A DNA stretch of 41,460 bases from an uncultured Clostridia bacterium (lineage in GTDB: Bacteria; Bacillota; Clostridia; TANB77; CAG-508), in NCBI GenBank assembly GCA_944390965.1, contig CALXRW010000014.1, forward strand, positions 1-41,460. Reading direction: 5' to 3'. Under the pieces are notes generated by a model that saw only the letters and a list, made by a program, of their open reading frames with translations, had not been told where the DNA came from and searched no databases. The translations under genes and the position numbers were made by a program. Of the stretch, positions 1-8,842 are shown piece after piece; the stretch's first letter is position 1; each line of letters opens with the position of its first letter.

Positions 1-54
1 TCCATCCCCATAGATTTCATAATATAAATTCACATTATTTGCATTAATATACAT
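1..54 (-). CDS. N-terminus of probable alpha/beta hydrolase (partial)
   Basis: An ATG at 54-52 is preceded by a purine-rich ribosome site (GAGGG). It opens a frame of 18 codons that runs off the window edge. The peptide contains N-V-N-L-Y-Y-E-I-Y-G-D-G. This resembles the first beta strand of alpha/beta hydrolases, where such a strand usually precedes an oxyanion HG motif. It would be the gene downstream of the QueH-GNAT gene, about 30 bases after its stop. The call rests on only 18 residues, so the family is a guess from pattern; the existence of a start site is better supported. Confidence 0.45.
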   Translation of the reverse strand, partial: MYINANNVNLYYEIYGDG

Positions 55-85
55 TCTAATCCCTCTACAAATTACTAGTTATCTT

Positions 86-1117
86 TCATCTTTTCTTTAA
101 ATCTTTTGAATAATATATCATATCAGTACAAATTAAATCTCCATCTTTAATTTCTTCATTATAATTATCAATAAAATAATTTTTTATTGTTTTCTCATAT
201 TTATCAAATCCTTGTTTTACATAGAATGGAATATTATTTTCTGTTGTTTCTACAATCATCTTATCATATTTTTGTTTATAGTTTCCACATAAGTGTTTTA
301 GTAATCTTTTTGCATAGCCTTTATTTCTGTATTTTTCTTTTGTAACTAAATTTTTTAATTCTAGTGTGCTATTATCAATGTGCAAAATTACTGCCAAAGA
401 AATAATCTCATCATTTAATTTTAATCCATACACATCAGAATCGTTCAAATACTTCATAATACTAGCTTTTGATGGATCTGCCTCTAATAACATATCCATA
501 TAAGCTTCTTTGTTTTCTATCTTTTTTATCTGAGGTTTTTCTTCTTTAATAGTCTTCAAATCCATTGGTATATCTGGTTTTGCTTGATTGTGGTTATAAT
601 ATCTAATCTCCTCTGAAAAAATACATCCACAATATTTTTGCATATATAAGCCTAATTCTCTTGCTTCATTTTGACCCTGTCTAAATCCCTCTCTAAAGTC
701 TTGATAATAAAAATGAATTCCATATTCTTTTTCTAATTCTTCTCCTGTTTGTTTTAATTTTTCATGATTTTGATAAGGGCTAATTAGCAAAGTAGTGCAA
801 AATGCATCATATCCATTTTCTTTTGCATATTGCACTGTTTTTTCTAGTCTTGTTCTATAGCAATATTGGCATCTATTGTCTAAATCATCTATAACATTTT
901 TGCAAAATTCTCTTAAGCCATAATTTTCTTCAAATATGGCTTCTACTCCTATGCTTTTTGTATATTCTTTTAGTGTATCTCTTCTTGCTTTGTATTCCAT
1001 ATATGGATGTATATTGGGATTATACCAATATATCACTGGTTCTATGTTATCTTTTCTTAATTTTTGAATACAATACACACTACAAGGGGCACAACATGTA
1101 TGTAATAATAGTTTCAT
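86..1117 (-). CDS. queH: QueH-type epoxyqueuosine reductase fused to a GNAT acetyltransferase
   Basis: Residues 1-178 match the QueH (DUF208) family, which reduces epoxyqueuosine to queuosine in tRNA anticodons. The visible signature is the CC-x2-C start (C8, C9, C12), the RCQYC motif (C83, C86) and the YCGC motif (C163, C165), which are the expected metal-cluster and redox cysteines. Residues about 195-336 form a second domain with GNAT features: the acetyl-CoA loop RNKGYA at 264-269 and N-N-I-P-F-Y-V-K-Q-G-F near 294-304. Plain QueH proteins are usually near 180-230 residues, so 343 residues reflects a true fusion with no internal stop. The gene is preceded by an AAGGAG ribosome site, and a palindromic repeat separates it from fic upstream. 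QueH activity is well supported; the substrate of the acetyltransferase half is unknown. Confidence 0.85.
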   Translation of the reverse strand: MKLLLHTCCAPCSVYCIQKLRKDNIEPVIYWYNPNIHPYMEYKARRDTLKEYTKSIGVEAIFEENYGLREFCKNVIDDLDNRCQYCYRTRLEKTVQYAKENGYDAFCTTLLISPYQNHEKLKQTGEELEKEYGIHFYYQDFREGFRQGQNEARELGLYMQKYCGCIFSEEIRYYNHNQAKPDIPMDLKTIKEEKPQIKKIENKEAYMDMLLEADPSKASIMKYLNDSDVYGLKLNDEIISLAVILHIDNSTLELKNLVTKEKYRNKGYAKRLLKHLCGNYKQKYDKMIVETTENNIPFYVKQGFDKYEKTIKNYFIDNYNEEIKDGDLICTDMIYYSKDLKKR

Positions 1118-1143
1118 TTTTTAACTCCTTCTTTTATTTTTTT

Positions 1144-1204
1144 AAGTAATTTCTTCGAAGAACGGGCGATTAAAATCGCCCCTACATTTTTTCATAAATT
1201 ACTT
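1144..1204. repeat. 61-bp palindromic element, copy 1
   Basis: Terminal inverted repeats AAGTAATTT (1144-1152) and AAATTACTT (1196-1204) enclose the palindrome TTCTTCGAAGAA and the core palindrome GGGCGATT-aa-AATCGCCC (1164-1181), followed by CTACA. It fills the fic-queH gap. The near-identical copy 2 lies at 11172-11233, and both share the right flank TACACTATCTT. Confidence 0.85.
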
Positions 1205-1214
1205 TACACTATCT

Positions 1215-1823
1215 TTATTTTAACTCTTCAATTTTATATGTACTGTATCCTTCATAGTTATAACTTGCATCGATGCCTTTCATGTACACCTCTCTATCAT
1301 TTATTTTATCTGTTAAAGCCTCTTTTAATAAAATTTTAATTTCCGTATTTTTGATAGGGCTTCTCTCCATTGCTAATAAATAATCTTCCTTATTAACTTT
1401 GCTCCAATCTATTACTTTTCTCATTTCTTTTTTTAAAATCATATCTAGCCAAATTCTGGTACTTCGACCATTTCCTTCTCTAAATGGATGTGCAATATTC
1501 ATTTCAATATATTTCTCTATTATTTCATCAAAGTTCGTTTGTGGCATTTGATCTACTTTTTTTAATGCTTCTTCTAAATACATAGCTGATGCAAATCGAA
1601 AATTACTTTTTGAAATATTCTCTGTTCTTATTTTCCCAGCGAACTCATATACTTCTTCAAATAAATATTTATGAATTTCTGATAAACCTTTGAATGTTCC
1701 TATTTCAAATGAATCTAAAATTCCTTCTTCAAATAATTGTTTCGCTTTTATTTTTGTAATTTTTTCTTCCTCTCTTGCAAGTTCTAATGGATTGTTGATA
1801 CCTAACTTATTTTTTAAAATCAT
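1215..1823 (-). CDS. fic: Fic-domain protein adenylyltransferase, class III (self-inhibited)
   Basis: The product has 202 residues and the Fic catalytic loop HPFREGNGR at 112-120, with the extra Arg at 123 (HPFx[D/E]GNGRxxR). Fic enzymes transfer AMP from ATP to a protein hydroxyl. The C-terminal tail carries S-Y-N-Y-E-G (S187, E191), the S/TxxxE inhibitory helix of class III enzymes such as Neisseria NmFic. Overall length and sequence resemble NmFic, including the I-S-K-x2-F-R-F-A-x-A-M-Y-L segment. No separate antitoxin gene sits beside it, which fits self-inhibition. It follows ruvB by 35 bases, with an AAGGAG site before ATG 1823. The target is unknown; NmFic modifies DNA gyrase, but extending that here would be inference. 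Confidence 0.9.
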   Translation of the reverse strand: MILKNKLGINNPLELAREEEKITKIKAKQLFEEGILDSFEIGTFKGLSEIHKYLFEEVYEFAGKIRTENISKSNFRFASAMYLEEALKKVDQMPQTNFDEIIEKYIEMNIAHPFREGNGRSTRIWLDMILKKEMRKVIDWSKVNKEDYLLAMERSPIKNTEIKILLKEALTDKINDREVYMKGIDASYNYEGYSTYKIEELK

Positions 1824-1858
1824 ATTTTTCTCCTTTTTTTATATTTTTAAAGCTTCTA

Positions 1859-2866
1859 TTAATCATTTTGCTGATAGGTAATTCCCATATGTTCATATGC
1901 TATTGGAGTAGCAATCCTACCTCTTGGTGTTCTAGCTAAAAATCCTATTTGCATTAAATAAGGCTCATATACATCTTCTATAGTTTCTACTTCTTCTCCA
2001 ACTGTTACCGCTAAGCTATCAATTCCTACTGGTCTACCTCCATATTTTACTATCATGGTTGTTAAAATTTTTCTATCAATTTCATCTAACCCTAATTCAT
2101 CAATTTCTAATTTTCCTAAGGCAATTTTAGCAATTTCTAATGTAATATTTCCATTTCCTAAAATTTCTGCATAATCTCTTACTCTTTTTAATAAACGATT
2201 GGCAATTCTGGGTGTTCCTCTACTTCTGCTTGCAATTTCTTTGGCTGCTTCTTTTTCTATTGGCATGTTCAATATTTTTGCAGAACGAATTACGATTGTT
2301 TCCAAATCTTTATTATTATAGAGTTCTAATCTTTGAATAATACCAAATCTATCTCGCAGTGGTGTAGAAAGTGCTCCTGCTCTTGTTGTTGCTCCTATTA
2401 ATGTAAATTTGGGCAAATCCAATCGAATAGACCTTGCACTTGGTCCTTTCCCAATAATAATATCTAAAGAATAATCTTCCAAAGCAGGATATAATATTTC
2501 CTCCACACTCTTGTTTAATCTATGAATTTCATCAATAAATAAAACATCATTTTGAGATAGATTCGTTAAAAGTGCAGCCAAATCTCCTGGTTTCTCAATA
2601 GCAGGGCCAGAGGTAATTCTAATATTAGCTCCCATTTCTGTAGCAATAATATTAGAAAGAGTAGTTTTCCCTAACCCTGGTGGACCATACAATAAGATGT
2701 GGTCTAATGTTTCTCCTCTTTTTTTGGCTGCCTCAATATAAACTTTTAGGTTTTCTTTTATTTTATCTTGTCCAATATATTCTTTTAAATTTTTTGGTCT
2801 TAAAGAAGTTTCAACTCTTTCTTCTTCTAAGTCTTGTAAGGTAGGTATCATGATATTTTCGTCCAT
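1859..2866 (-). CDS. ruvB: Holliday junction branch-migration ATPase RuvB
   Basis: RuvB is the hexameric AAA+ motor that drives branch migration of Holliday junctions with RuvA and RuvC. Walker A GPPGLGKT (residues 61-68), Walker B DEIH (112-115), sensor 1 GATTRAG (158-164) and PLRDRFG (169-175) are all visible, and the C-terminus has the RuvB winged-helix segment ending R-T-P-R-G-R-I-A-T. An ATG at 2923 would give 19 extra residues but coincides with the -35 box of the promoter at 2895-2923. The ATG at 2866, preceded by AAGGATTG, gives the usual 335 residues and is preferred. ruvA and ruvC are not in the window; fic follows in the same direction. Confidence 0.96.
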   Translation of the reverse strand: MDENIMIPTLQDLEEERVETSLRPKNLKEYIGQDKIKENLKVYIEAAKKRGETLDHILLYGPPGLGKTTLSNIIATEMGANIRITSGPAIEKPGDLAALLTNLSQNDVLFIDEIHRLNKSVEEILYPALEDYSLDIIIGKGPSARSIRLDLPKFTLIGATTRAGALSTPLRDRFGIIQRLELYNNKDLETIVIRSAKILNMPIEKEAAKEIASRSRGTPRIANRLLKRVRDYAEILGNGNITLEIAKIALGKLEIDELGLDEIDRKILTTMIVKYGGRPVGIDSLAVTVGEEVETIEDVYEPYLMQIGFLARTPRGRIATPIAYEHMGITYQQND

Positions 2867-2894
2867 ATTTTTCAATCCTTTTTTCTTTTTTTTA

Positions 2895-2923
2895 ATTATA
2901 TATGAAATAAAAGAAAAATACAA
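2895..2923 (-). promoter_or_regulatory. Promoter of ruvB
   Basis: On the minus strand, -35 TTGTAT (2923-2918) and -10 TATAAT (2900-2895) are separated by 17 bases. Its position rules out the longer ruvB start at 2923. Confidence 0.7.
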
Positions 2924-2937
2924 GTAAATAAGAAAGG

Positions 2938-3083
2938 CATTTTGCTAAGCCAGTTCTCTGAAGCAGGAGCAAAATACATGCCACGAGCTAAAGCTCGGGC
3001 AAATATAGGTAGCCTAACCTTGTTGCTCCGGAAAAATCTGACGATTTTTCCAAAGCAATAAGTAAAGCTTAGCAAAAATTTAT
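2938..3083 (+). ncRNA. Structured RNA candidate, possibly 6S-like
   Basis: This is a gene-free stretch between gerQ and ruvB. A closing stem pairs TTTTGCTAAGC (about 2940-2950) with GCTTAGCAAAA (about 3067-3077). Inside are a perfect hairpin GGAAAAATC-tgac-GATTTTTCC, extended by TTGCT/AGCAA, and a hairpin around CGAGCTaaaGCTCG. Alternative pairings exist: ATTTTGCT with a nearer AGCAAAAT, and GGAGCAA with TTGCTCC. The plus strand is favoured because a T-rich tail (TTATTCTTTTTT) follows the closing stem there. The size, rod shape and a GCCAGTTCTCTGA segment recall 6S RNA, but I cannot align it, and the strand is not certain. Confidence 0.35.
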
Positions 3084-3111
3084 TCTTTTTTACTAGGCCT
3101 TACCTATTCTT

Positions 3112-3441
3112 TTATCTATTTAATTCTAAATTTGGATCATATATAAATGGTTCTTCTGTAATTGTTACAAATTTAATAGAATAAATGTCACAATATAACA
3201 AATTATTTCCCTGGATTGATCTAAGTAAAATATAACTTGCACCTACTTCTAATAGAATTCCTGTTCTATCATCTAAGAAGGAACTTCCTATTAAAAATTC
3301 TACTCTTACTAATTTCCCAATTTGTCTTCTTAAAAACGCTGGTGTATACACTGGATTCGTTAACACCTCTGGTGCTCTTTCATCTAACTCCATTTGTCTG
3401 TAATTTCCTGATGTTTGATATCTATATGAATTATCATACAT
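3112..3441 (-). CDS. gerQ: GerQ-like spore coat/germination protein
   Basis: The protein of about 109 residues has an N-terminal Tyr/Asn-rich segment, then a GerQ-like core: L-x2-Q-I-G-K-L-V-R-V-E-F, D-R-T-G-I-L-L-E-V-G-A-S-Y-I-L-L-R, and an ending C-D-I-Y-S-I-K-F-V-T. In Bacillus, GerQ is a coat protein needed for CwlJ localisation and is encoded next to cwlJ. Here the cwlJ-like gene lies directly upstream, so the pair is conserved and supports the call despite modest similarity. A GTG at 3450 lies only 3 bases after the ribosome site, so the ATG at 3441 is preferred. It would act in the spore coat during cortex breakdown. Confidence 0.75.
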   Translation of the reverse strand: MYDNSYRYQTSGNYRQMELDERAPEVLTNPVYTPAFLRRQIGKLVRVEFLIGSSFLDDRTGILLEVGASYILLRSIQGNNLLYCDIYSIKFVTITEEPFIYDPNLELNR

Positions 3442-3474
3442 AATTTTCACTTTCCTTTCTTCTTTTCACACATA

Positions 3475-3921
3475 TTAGGTTTGGCTATATAGGCTTGTTG
3501 GTCGATAGAAACAATGTTGATTTACTCTTGTATGAAATGTTCCAGAACCATTATAAGGAAAAGTAGGTCCACAATTTTCACTATAGGGATTTAAAAACCA
3601 TAAACATTCTCCCACTTCATTTAACTTATTCCCTGCTAATGCCCAATCTGCAATTTCAAAGTGAATATGTTCTGGTACCATATTATATATATTTTGAGGA
3701 TTATATTCTCCTCTAATCATTTCTCTAGTGCAGTCAAATTGTCCTTCTTGAAATATAATATTTCTGATATTTCCTCCCATAGATACTCTAGCATATTCTC
3801 CTTCTGATGCATTCACTCTGTTCATTACTGTAGTTGCCACTGCCTTCATTCCATTTTCTCCTTCTCCACCTGCTTCACATTGTACAAGTCTTGCTAATAA
3901 TTCTCTTTCTGAAAAAGCCAT
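3475..3921 (-). CDS. cwlJ: Cell wall hydrolase CwlJ/SleB family (spore cortex lytic)
   Basis: The product has 148 residues without a signal peptide, as in CwlJ rather than secreted SleB. The hydrolase_2 fold is visible: L-A-R-L-V-Q-C-E-A-G-G-E-G with catalytic Glu16, V-x2-T-V-M-N-R-V near 28-36, F-D-C near 62, a W-F-L-N-P segment, and the ending H-C-F-Y-R-P-T. The enzyme depolymerises cortex peptidoglycan during germination. It starts at ATG 3921 after AGGGGTG and is followed by the GerQ-like gene, its known partner. Expression would be expected in the mother cell, but I could not identify a clear sporulation-sigma promoter. Confidence 0.9.
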   Translation of the reverse strand: MAFSERELLARLVQCEAGGEGENGMKAVATTVMNRVNASEGEYARVSMGGNIRNIIFQEGQFDCTREMIRGEYNPQNIYNMVPEHIHFEIADWALAGNKLNEVGECLWFLNPYSENCGPTFPYNGSGTFHTRVNQHCFYRPTSLYSQT

Positions 3922-3999
3922 CTATTTCACCCCTGATACAATATTATATTAAGCGTAAAAAGATTCTGAGGCTGTCCTAAGAGAAAAAATATCAGTAGG

Positions 4000-4088
4000 A
4001 TCGGAGAGTTTAATCGTATTTCAAAATAAACTATTTTCAAAATTTTTGAAATACTTTCAAACTCACCGGTCCCACTGATACTTGTTAT
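4000..4088 (-). terminator. Long hairpin terminator after lepB
   Basis: Arms ATCAGT-GG-CCG-GAGTTT and AAACTC-CCG-CC-ACTGAT pair over about 20 positions, with an inner TATTTCAAAA/TTTTGAAATA stem. On the minus strand the hairpin is followed by ATTTTTTCTCTT, which fits rho-independent termination of lepB. Confidence 0.75.
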
Positions 4089-4091
4089 GTT

Positions 4092-4721
4092 CTAATCTAC
4101 TCCTCCAAATTTATTGAATGGCCAGAAACGGAACCATACTTTACTTTCAATTTTTTCAATTGGAATACATCCTATTTCTCTAGAATCCTTACTTCCTCCT
4201 CGATTATCTCCCATGACAAATACACACCCTTCTGGTACTGTAATATCATTGAATGTTCCTTCTGTTGTTGTTACATTATCTTGTATATAAGGTTCTTCCA
4301 GTTCTTCTCCATTAATATAGACTTTGCCGTTTTCAATTAATACATGTTCTCCAGGTAAACCAATAATTCTTTTTATATAGCTTTCTTTTTCTATTTCTAA
4401 TACATAATAGGTAAATTTTTCAAACCATCCCTCTTTCTCTTCATATTTAGCAATTGGATTTTCGAGATTAATTTCTTGAATTTGCAATTCTTCTGGTGCT
4501 TCAAAAGTTATGATTTCTCCTCTTTTAGGAGCTTGTTTGATTGTTCTATAAAGTCGGTTTAGAATTAGTCTATCATTTTGTTCTAAAGTTGGGTACATTG
4601 AAGATTGTTGTACAATTGTTGGAGTTCCTAAAAAATATCTAACAATAATTGCTAGTACAACAGCTATTAATATACAAGCACTCCATTCCAAAATTTCTTT
4701 GACTATTCTTTTATTTGTCAT
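4092..4721 (-). CDS. lepB: Type I signal peptidase
   Basis: The product has 209 residues. An N-terminal membrane helix (about 11-31) anchors it, with the catalytic domain outside. The serine motif S-S-M-Y-P-T-L places the nucleophile at Ser41. The general base is Lys117 in Y-I-K-R-I-I-G-L-P-G-E. Box E is G-D-N-R-G-G-S-K-D-S-R at 171-181. These are the Ser/Lys dyad and boxes of SPase I, which cleaves Sec and Tat signal peptides. The gene is a single transcription unit: promoter at 4755-4783 and a long terminator at 4000-4088. The start ATG 4721 follows AAGGAG. Confidence 0.96.
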   Translation of the reverse strand: MTNKRIVKEILEWSACILIAVVLAIIVRYFLGTPTIVQQSSMYPTLEQNDRLILNRLYRTIKQAPKRGEIITFEAPEELQIQEINLENPIAKYEEKEGWFEKFTYYVLEIEKESYIKRIIGLPGEHVLIENGKVYINGEELEEPYIQDNVTTTEGTFNDITVPEGCVFVMGDNRGGSKDSREIGCIPIEKIESKVWFRFWPFNKFGGVD

Positions 4722-4754
4722 AAGTTTGTTTCTCCTTATTAAAAAATATATATT

Positions 4755-4783
4755 ATTTTATACCTTTTTTTATTTCTTTTCAA
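4755..4783 (-). promoter_or_regulatory. Promoter of lepB
   Basis: Minus strand: -35 TTGAAA (4783-4778), 17-base spacer, -10 TAAAAT (4760-4755). The transcript would start about 25-30 bases before the lepB ATG. Confidence 0.65.
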
Positions 4784-4811
4784 TCTCTTTATTAATATAT
4801 TTTTCATAAAC

Positions 4812-4856
4812 AAAACTATCCATTTTCAGTATAGCAATACTTCAAATGGATAGTCT
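4812..4856 (-). terminator. Terminator after the glycosyltransferase
   Basis: GACTATCCATTT pairs with AAATGGATAGTT around an inner AGTAT/ATACT hairpin, followed on the minus strand by TTTTG. It lies 20 bases past the glycosyltransferase stop. Confidence 0.75.
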
Positions 4857-4875
4857 TTATTTTAGTTTATTTCAT

Positions 4876-6123
4876 TTAGCTTCTTACCTTTACACTATTT
4901 ACTTCTTGAATTTTTACATCACGAACATGGTTTATTTTTTCCCATCTTGTATCTCTTTTAAATAGGCATTTAAAATTAATTAGTAACCATGAACCTAAGA
5001 ATAATGGATAACATAATAATCCTTTTATCATAGGTTTAATTGGTCTTTTATCTAATTTCATTACTAACATTGCAGTTAAAATTGGTAAGAAAAATGTTGG
5101 TACAAGATATCTTAAATAACTCATTACTAATTGTGCATTTGTAAGTTCATTTCCCATAAACAAACCAAAGTTTAAAATTAATAAAACAATTGTAATAATA
5201 AACATCGGAATACTTCCTACGATATATAAAAGTCCATCAAGATTCATTAATGTCTTATATTTTTTTACTGCCAATGCTAAATCCTTTGTATATGTTTCCA
5301 TACATTGTATATGTCCAACTGTCCATCTCGTTCTTTGCTTCCATGATTGTACAAAACCTAATGGTTGTTCATCATATACTTTAGCATCTACTGCCCAGCC
5401 AAGTTTGTTTCCTTTTATAATATTTTTCAAAGAAAATTCAATATCTTCTGTTAGAGTTTGTGTATTCCAGCCTTCTGGTTTAATAACATCAAATTTTACC
5501 ATAAAACCAGTACCATTAATTAAAGGAGATAATCCTAAATTATATCTTGCTAAGTGATATAAACGATTCATCATCCAATAGAAAATTGCATATCCAGCTG
5601 TAATCCATGTATCAGTTGGGTTCTTAATATCTCTATATCCTTGTACAACTGTTTCCCCTTGGCAAAGCTTTTTATTCATATTTACAATAAAGTTTTCATC
5701 TACAATATTATCTGCATCAAATACACAGAAAGCATCATAACCTGCATCTTCTTCTATTTTTTGTGCTAAAAACCATTGCATAGCAAATCCTTTTGTTTTC
5801 TTTGTTTCGTCAAATCTCTCATATACAATAGCTCCTGCATTTTTAGCTACTTCTGCTGTTCTATCTGTACAGTTATCTGCAATTACATAAATGTCTAATA
5901 ATTCTTTAGGATAATTTTGATTTTTTAAACTTTCTATTAAATTTGCTACAACAGATTCTTCATTATGTGCTGGGATAATTGCCATAAATTTATGGTTCTT
6001 CTTTTTTAATAGTGGTTTATCTTTTAATTTAATAAATGAGCATATACTAATAGCAATTTGATAAACCCAAAATATTGTTATGACCCATATTAATGCTTGT
6101 TGAAGAATATATAAATACTTCAT
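4876..6123 (-). CDS. Membrane glycosyltransferase family 2 (PgaC/IcaA-like)
   Basis: The product has 415 residues: an N-terminal membrane helix (about 8-31), a GT2 catalytic domain (about 45-275) and three C-terminal membrane segments (about 298-322, 335-357, 368-390). Visible motifs are I-P-A-H-N-E-E, I-A-D-N (D83), D-A-D (136-138), T-E-D (225-227) and Q-R-T-R-W (263-267), the D,D,D,QxxRW pattern of processive beta-glycosyltransferases. The closest role would be polymerising N-acetylglucosamine or a similar sugar across the membrane. A polysaccharide deacetylase lies 4 kb upstream in the same direction, so an exported, partly deacetylated polymer is possible but inferred. It has its own promoter and terminator. 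Confidence 0.85.
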   Translation of the reverse strand: MKYLYILQQALIWVITIFWVYQIAISICSFIKLKDKPLLKKKNHKFMAIIPAHNEESVVANLIESLKNQNYPKELLDIYVIADNCTDRTAEVAKNAGAIVYERFDETKKTKGFAMQWFLAQKIEEDAGYDAFCVFDADNIVDENFIVNMNKKLCQGETVVQGYRDIKNPTDTWITAGYAIFYWMMNRLYHLARYNLGLSPLINGTGFMVKFDVIKPEGWNTQTLTEDIEFSLKNIIKGNKLGWAVDAKVYDEQPLGFVQSWKQRTRWTVGHIQCMETYTKDLALAVKKYKTLMNLDGLLYIVGSIPMFIITIVLLILNFGLFMGNELTNAQLVMSYLRYLVPTFFLPILTAMLVMKLDKRPIKPMIKGLLCYPLFLGSWLLINFKCLFKRDTRWEKINHVRDVKIQEVNSVKVRS

Positions 6124-6166
6124 TTTTCTCCTTCCTTTTCTTTAGACATATTTTAACATTATTATT

Positions 6167-6195
6167 ATTATACATGATATTAATAAAATATGCAA
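6167..6195 (-). promoter_or_regulatory. Promoter of the glycosyltransferase
   Basis: Minus strand: -35 TTGCAT (6195-6190), 17-base spacer, -10 TATAAT (6172-6167), ending about 44 bases before ATG 6123. Confidence 0.7.
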
Positions 6196-6242
6196 CTTTT
6201 CTATCAATTTTAATAAATTTTTAATTTTTTATTCTTCTATTT

Positions 6243-8360
6243 CTATTCTTCTATTTCTATTCCTTCTAGTCCAATTCTTGTTAAATTAATTCTGCCTTGT
6301 TCATCAATTTCATTTACTTTTACCATTACCTTGTCTCCAATTTTAAAAACATCTTCAACTTTTTCTATCCTTTTTTTGGAAATTTTAGAAATATGCAATA
6401 AACCTTCTTTATCTCCTCCTAAGTCAATAAAGGCACCAAATGGTACAATTCTTGCTACTGTTCCTTCATAAATTTCTCCCACTTCGATTTCTTTTACAAT
6501 ATCTTGTATCATTTTTAATGCTTTTTCTCCCGCCTTACTATCTGTTGAATATATAAATACTTTTCCATCATCTTCAATATCAATTTTTACACCAGTTTCT
6601 GCAATAATTTTATTAATTACTTTTCCTCCACTGCCAATTACATCTCTAATTTTTTCTGGGTCAATTGTAATATGAATAATTTTAGGTGCATATTTTGAAA
6701 TTTCTTTTCGTGGTTCTGGTAATTGTTTTAACATAACTTCATCTAAAATGTATTTTCTAGCATTTTTTGTTCTTTCAAACGCTTCTTCAATTATATTATA
6801 TGTTAATCCATCTATTTTTATATCTACTTGTATTGCAGTAATTCCTTTTTCTGTTCCGCCTACTTTAAAGTCCATGTCTCCAAAGAAATCTTCTAATCCT
6901 TGAATATCAGTCAACATAACATAATTATCTGGATTTTCTTCGTCAGTAACTAATCCTGTAGAAATTCCAGCAACTGGTCTTTTAATAGGAACACCTGCAT
7001 CCATCAAAGCTAATGTACTACCACATATGCTAGCTTGTGATGTTGAGCCATTTGATGATAATACTTCTGATACTACTCTTATCGTATATGGAAATTCTTC
7101 TTCACTTGGAAGTACTGGAACTAATGCCTTTTCTGCTAAAGCTCCATGCCCAATTTCTCTTCTTCCAGGGCCTCTTGATGCTCTAGCTTCTCCTACGCTA
7201 TATGCTGGGAAATTATAATGGTGCATATATCTTTTGCTTTCTTCTTCATCCAATCCATCTAAAATTTGTTCTTCACTTGTCATTCCTAATGTTGCAACAG
7301 ATAGTACTTGTGTTTGTCCTCTAGTAAATAATGCACTTCCGTGTACTCTTGGTAATAATCCGACTTCACAAGATAGTGGTCTGATTTCATCTAGTTTTCT
7401 ACCATCTACCCTTTTATGCTCTTTTAAAATCATTTCTCTTACACATTTTTTTTCGAGTTTATAAATGGCATCAGCTATTCCACTTTTTTGATTTTCTAGT
7501 TCTTCTTCTCCCCATTTTTCTAAAAAGTAATTTTCTATTTTTTCTGTCAATTTTTCTATGTTTTCATCTCTATCTGTTTTATCAACAGCTTGTACGGCTT
7601 GGTACATTTCATCTTTATATTTTTGTGCAATTTCTTCATATAATGTTTCATCTACTTTAAAAGATGGATATTCAAACTTAGGCTTTCCAATTTCTTTTTG
7701 AATCACTGTAATAAATTCACACACTTTTTTAATTTCTTTATGTCCTTCTTTAATGGCTTGTAACATGATTTCGTTTGGAATTTCGTTTGCCCCCGCTTCT
7801 ATCATAGTTATTTTTTCCATTGTTCCTGCAACAGTAAGGTTTAAATCACTTTTTTCTTTTTGTTCTGCATTTGGATTTATTACAATATTTCCGTCCACAT
7901 ATCCAACATTTACTCCAGCTGTTGGTCCATTAAACGGAATATCTGATATTGCTAAAGCTGCTGCTGCCCCAATCATACTGCAAACTTCAGGACTACTATC
8001 TTGGTCTACAGATAATACTAAACAGCTCACAACAACGTCGTTTCTTAAATCTTTAGGAAATAATGGTCTTAAAGGTCTATCAATTGCTCTTGATATTAAA
8101 ATTGCTTTTTCAGATGGTTTTCCTTCCCTTTTTTGAAAACTTCCTGGGATTTTTCCAACTGCGTATAATCTTTCTTCATAATCTACAGATAGTGGGAAAA
8201 AGTCAATTCCCTCCTTTGGTTCTTTAGAAGCTGTTACATTTACTAGTACTGCCGTATCCCCATATTTAACTAAACAACTTCCATTGGCTAGTCCAGCCAT
8301 TTTTCCTGTTTCTATGGTAAGCATTTTTCCTGCCAAATCCATACTATATGTTTTGAACAT
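6243..8360 (-). CDS. pnp: Polyribonucleotide nucleotidyltransferase (PNPase)
   Basis: PNPase degrades RNA 3' to 5' by phosphorolysis and can add tails. Two RNase PH domains (about 5-215 and 305-535) are followed by a KH domain (I-G-S-G-G-K) and a C-terminal S1 domain (G-A-F-I-D-L, L-L-H-I-S). The active-site region contains G-D-M-D-F-K-V. A GTG at 8369 is only 3 bases from the ribosome site, while ATG 8360 sits 4 bases after TTGTGAT and gives M-F-K-T-Y, so I use 705 residues. It follows rpsO, the classic rpsO-pnp pair, with a hairpin between them that could be a terminator or processing site. Confidence 0.97.
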   Translation of the reverse strand: MFKTYSMDLAGKMLTIETGKMAGLANGSCLVKYGDTAVLVNVTASKEPKEGIDFFPLSVDYEERLYAVGKIPGSFQKREGKPSEKAILISRAIDRPLRPLFPKDLRNDVVVSCLVLSVDQDSSPEVCSMIGAAAALAISDIPFNGPTAGVNVGYVDGNIVINPNAEQKEKSDLNLTVAGTMEKITMIEAGANEIPNEIMLQAIKEGHKEIKKVCEFITVIQKEIGKPKFEYPSFKVDETLYEEIAQKYKDEMYQAVQAVDKTDRDENIEKLTEKIENYFLEKWGEEELENQKSGIADAIYKLEKKCVREMILKEHKRVDGRKLDEIRPLSCEVGLLPRVHGSALFTRGQTQVLSVATLGMTSEEQILDGLDEEESKRYMHHYNFPAYSVGEARASRGPGRREIGHGALAEKALVPVLPSEEEFPYTIRVVSEVLSSNGSTSQASICGSTLALMDAGVPIKRPVAGISTGLVTDEENPDNYVMLTDIQGLEDFFGDMDFKVGGTEKGITAIQVDIKIDGLTYNIIEEAFERTKNARKYILDEVMLKQLPEPRKEISKYAPKIIHITIDPEKIRDVIGSGGKVINKIIAETGVKIDIEDDGKVFIYSTDSKAGEKALKMIQDIVKEIEVGEIYEGTVARIVPFGAFIDLGGDKEGLLHISKISKKRIEKVEDVFKIGDKVMVKVNEIDEQGRINLTRIGLEGIEIEE

Positions 8361-8511
8361 ATTTATCACAATCCTCTCTTTTTTTGAAATATGCTTACAA
8401 TTTTAGAACAGTAACCTCTATTCATTAGAATGATCATATTTTAATGAATACAAGCTACTTTTCTTTTGTAAACAAATTTCTTTTTTATATATTTTTAAAA
8501 TCAGAAAAATA

Positions 8512-8544
8512 GGCAGAAAGCGAAGTAATATCGCTTTTCTGCCT
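8512..8544 (-). terminator. Hairpin after rpsO (terminator or processing stem)
   Basis: GGCAGAAA pairs with TTTCTGCC, with GCG/CGC inside; TATTTTT follows on the minus strand. It sits between rpsO and pnp, where related bacteria have an RNase III site or partial terminator. Confidence 0.7.
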
Positions 8545-8551
8545 TGCGATT

Positions 8552-8815
8552 TTATTTTCTTATATTTAATTTTTCTGTTAATTCTCTGTAGTCTTCTAAG
8601 TTTGTTCTCATTAAATAGTTAAGTAAATTTCTTCTTCTACCTACCATTTTTAACAATCCACGTCTTGAATGATTATCCTTTGTATGAATTTTTAAGTGTT
8701 CTGTTAATTCATTAATTCTTTCTGTTAAAAGAGCAATTTGTACTTCTGGAGAACCTGTATCTCCTTCTTGTCTTGCATAAGTTTTAATAATTTCTTGTTT
8801 TCTTTCCTTTGTCAT
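8552..8815 (-). CDS. rpsO: 30S ribosomal protein S15
   Basis: The 87 residues match the usual S15 length. Characteristic segments are [14 protein letters not shown][11 protein letters not shown] and [12 protein letters not shown]15 binds helix h22 of 16S rRNA and nucleates platform assembly. The start ATG 8815 follows AAAGGAGAT. A promoter at 8913-8941 and a stem-forming leader precede it, consistent with the autoregulated rpsO leaders known in other bacteria. pnp is next in the same direction. Confidence 0.98.
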   Translation of the reverse strand: MTKERKQEIIKTYARQEGDTGSPEVQIALLTERINELTEHLKIHTKDNHSRRGLLKMVGRRRNLLNYLMRTNLEDYRELTEKLNIRK

Positions 8816-8842
8816 AAATCCATCTCCTTTTTATTCGATTTG

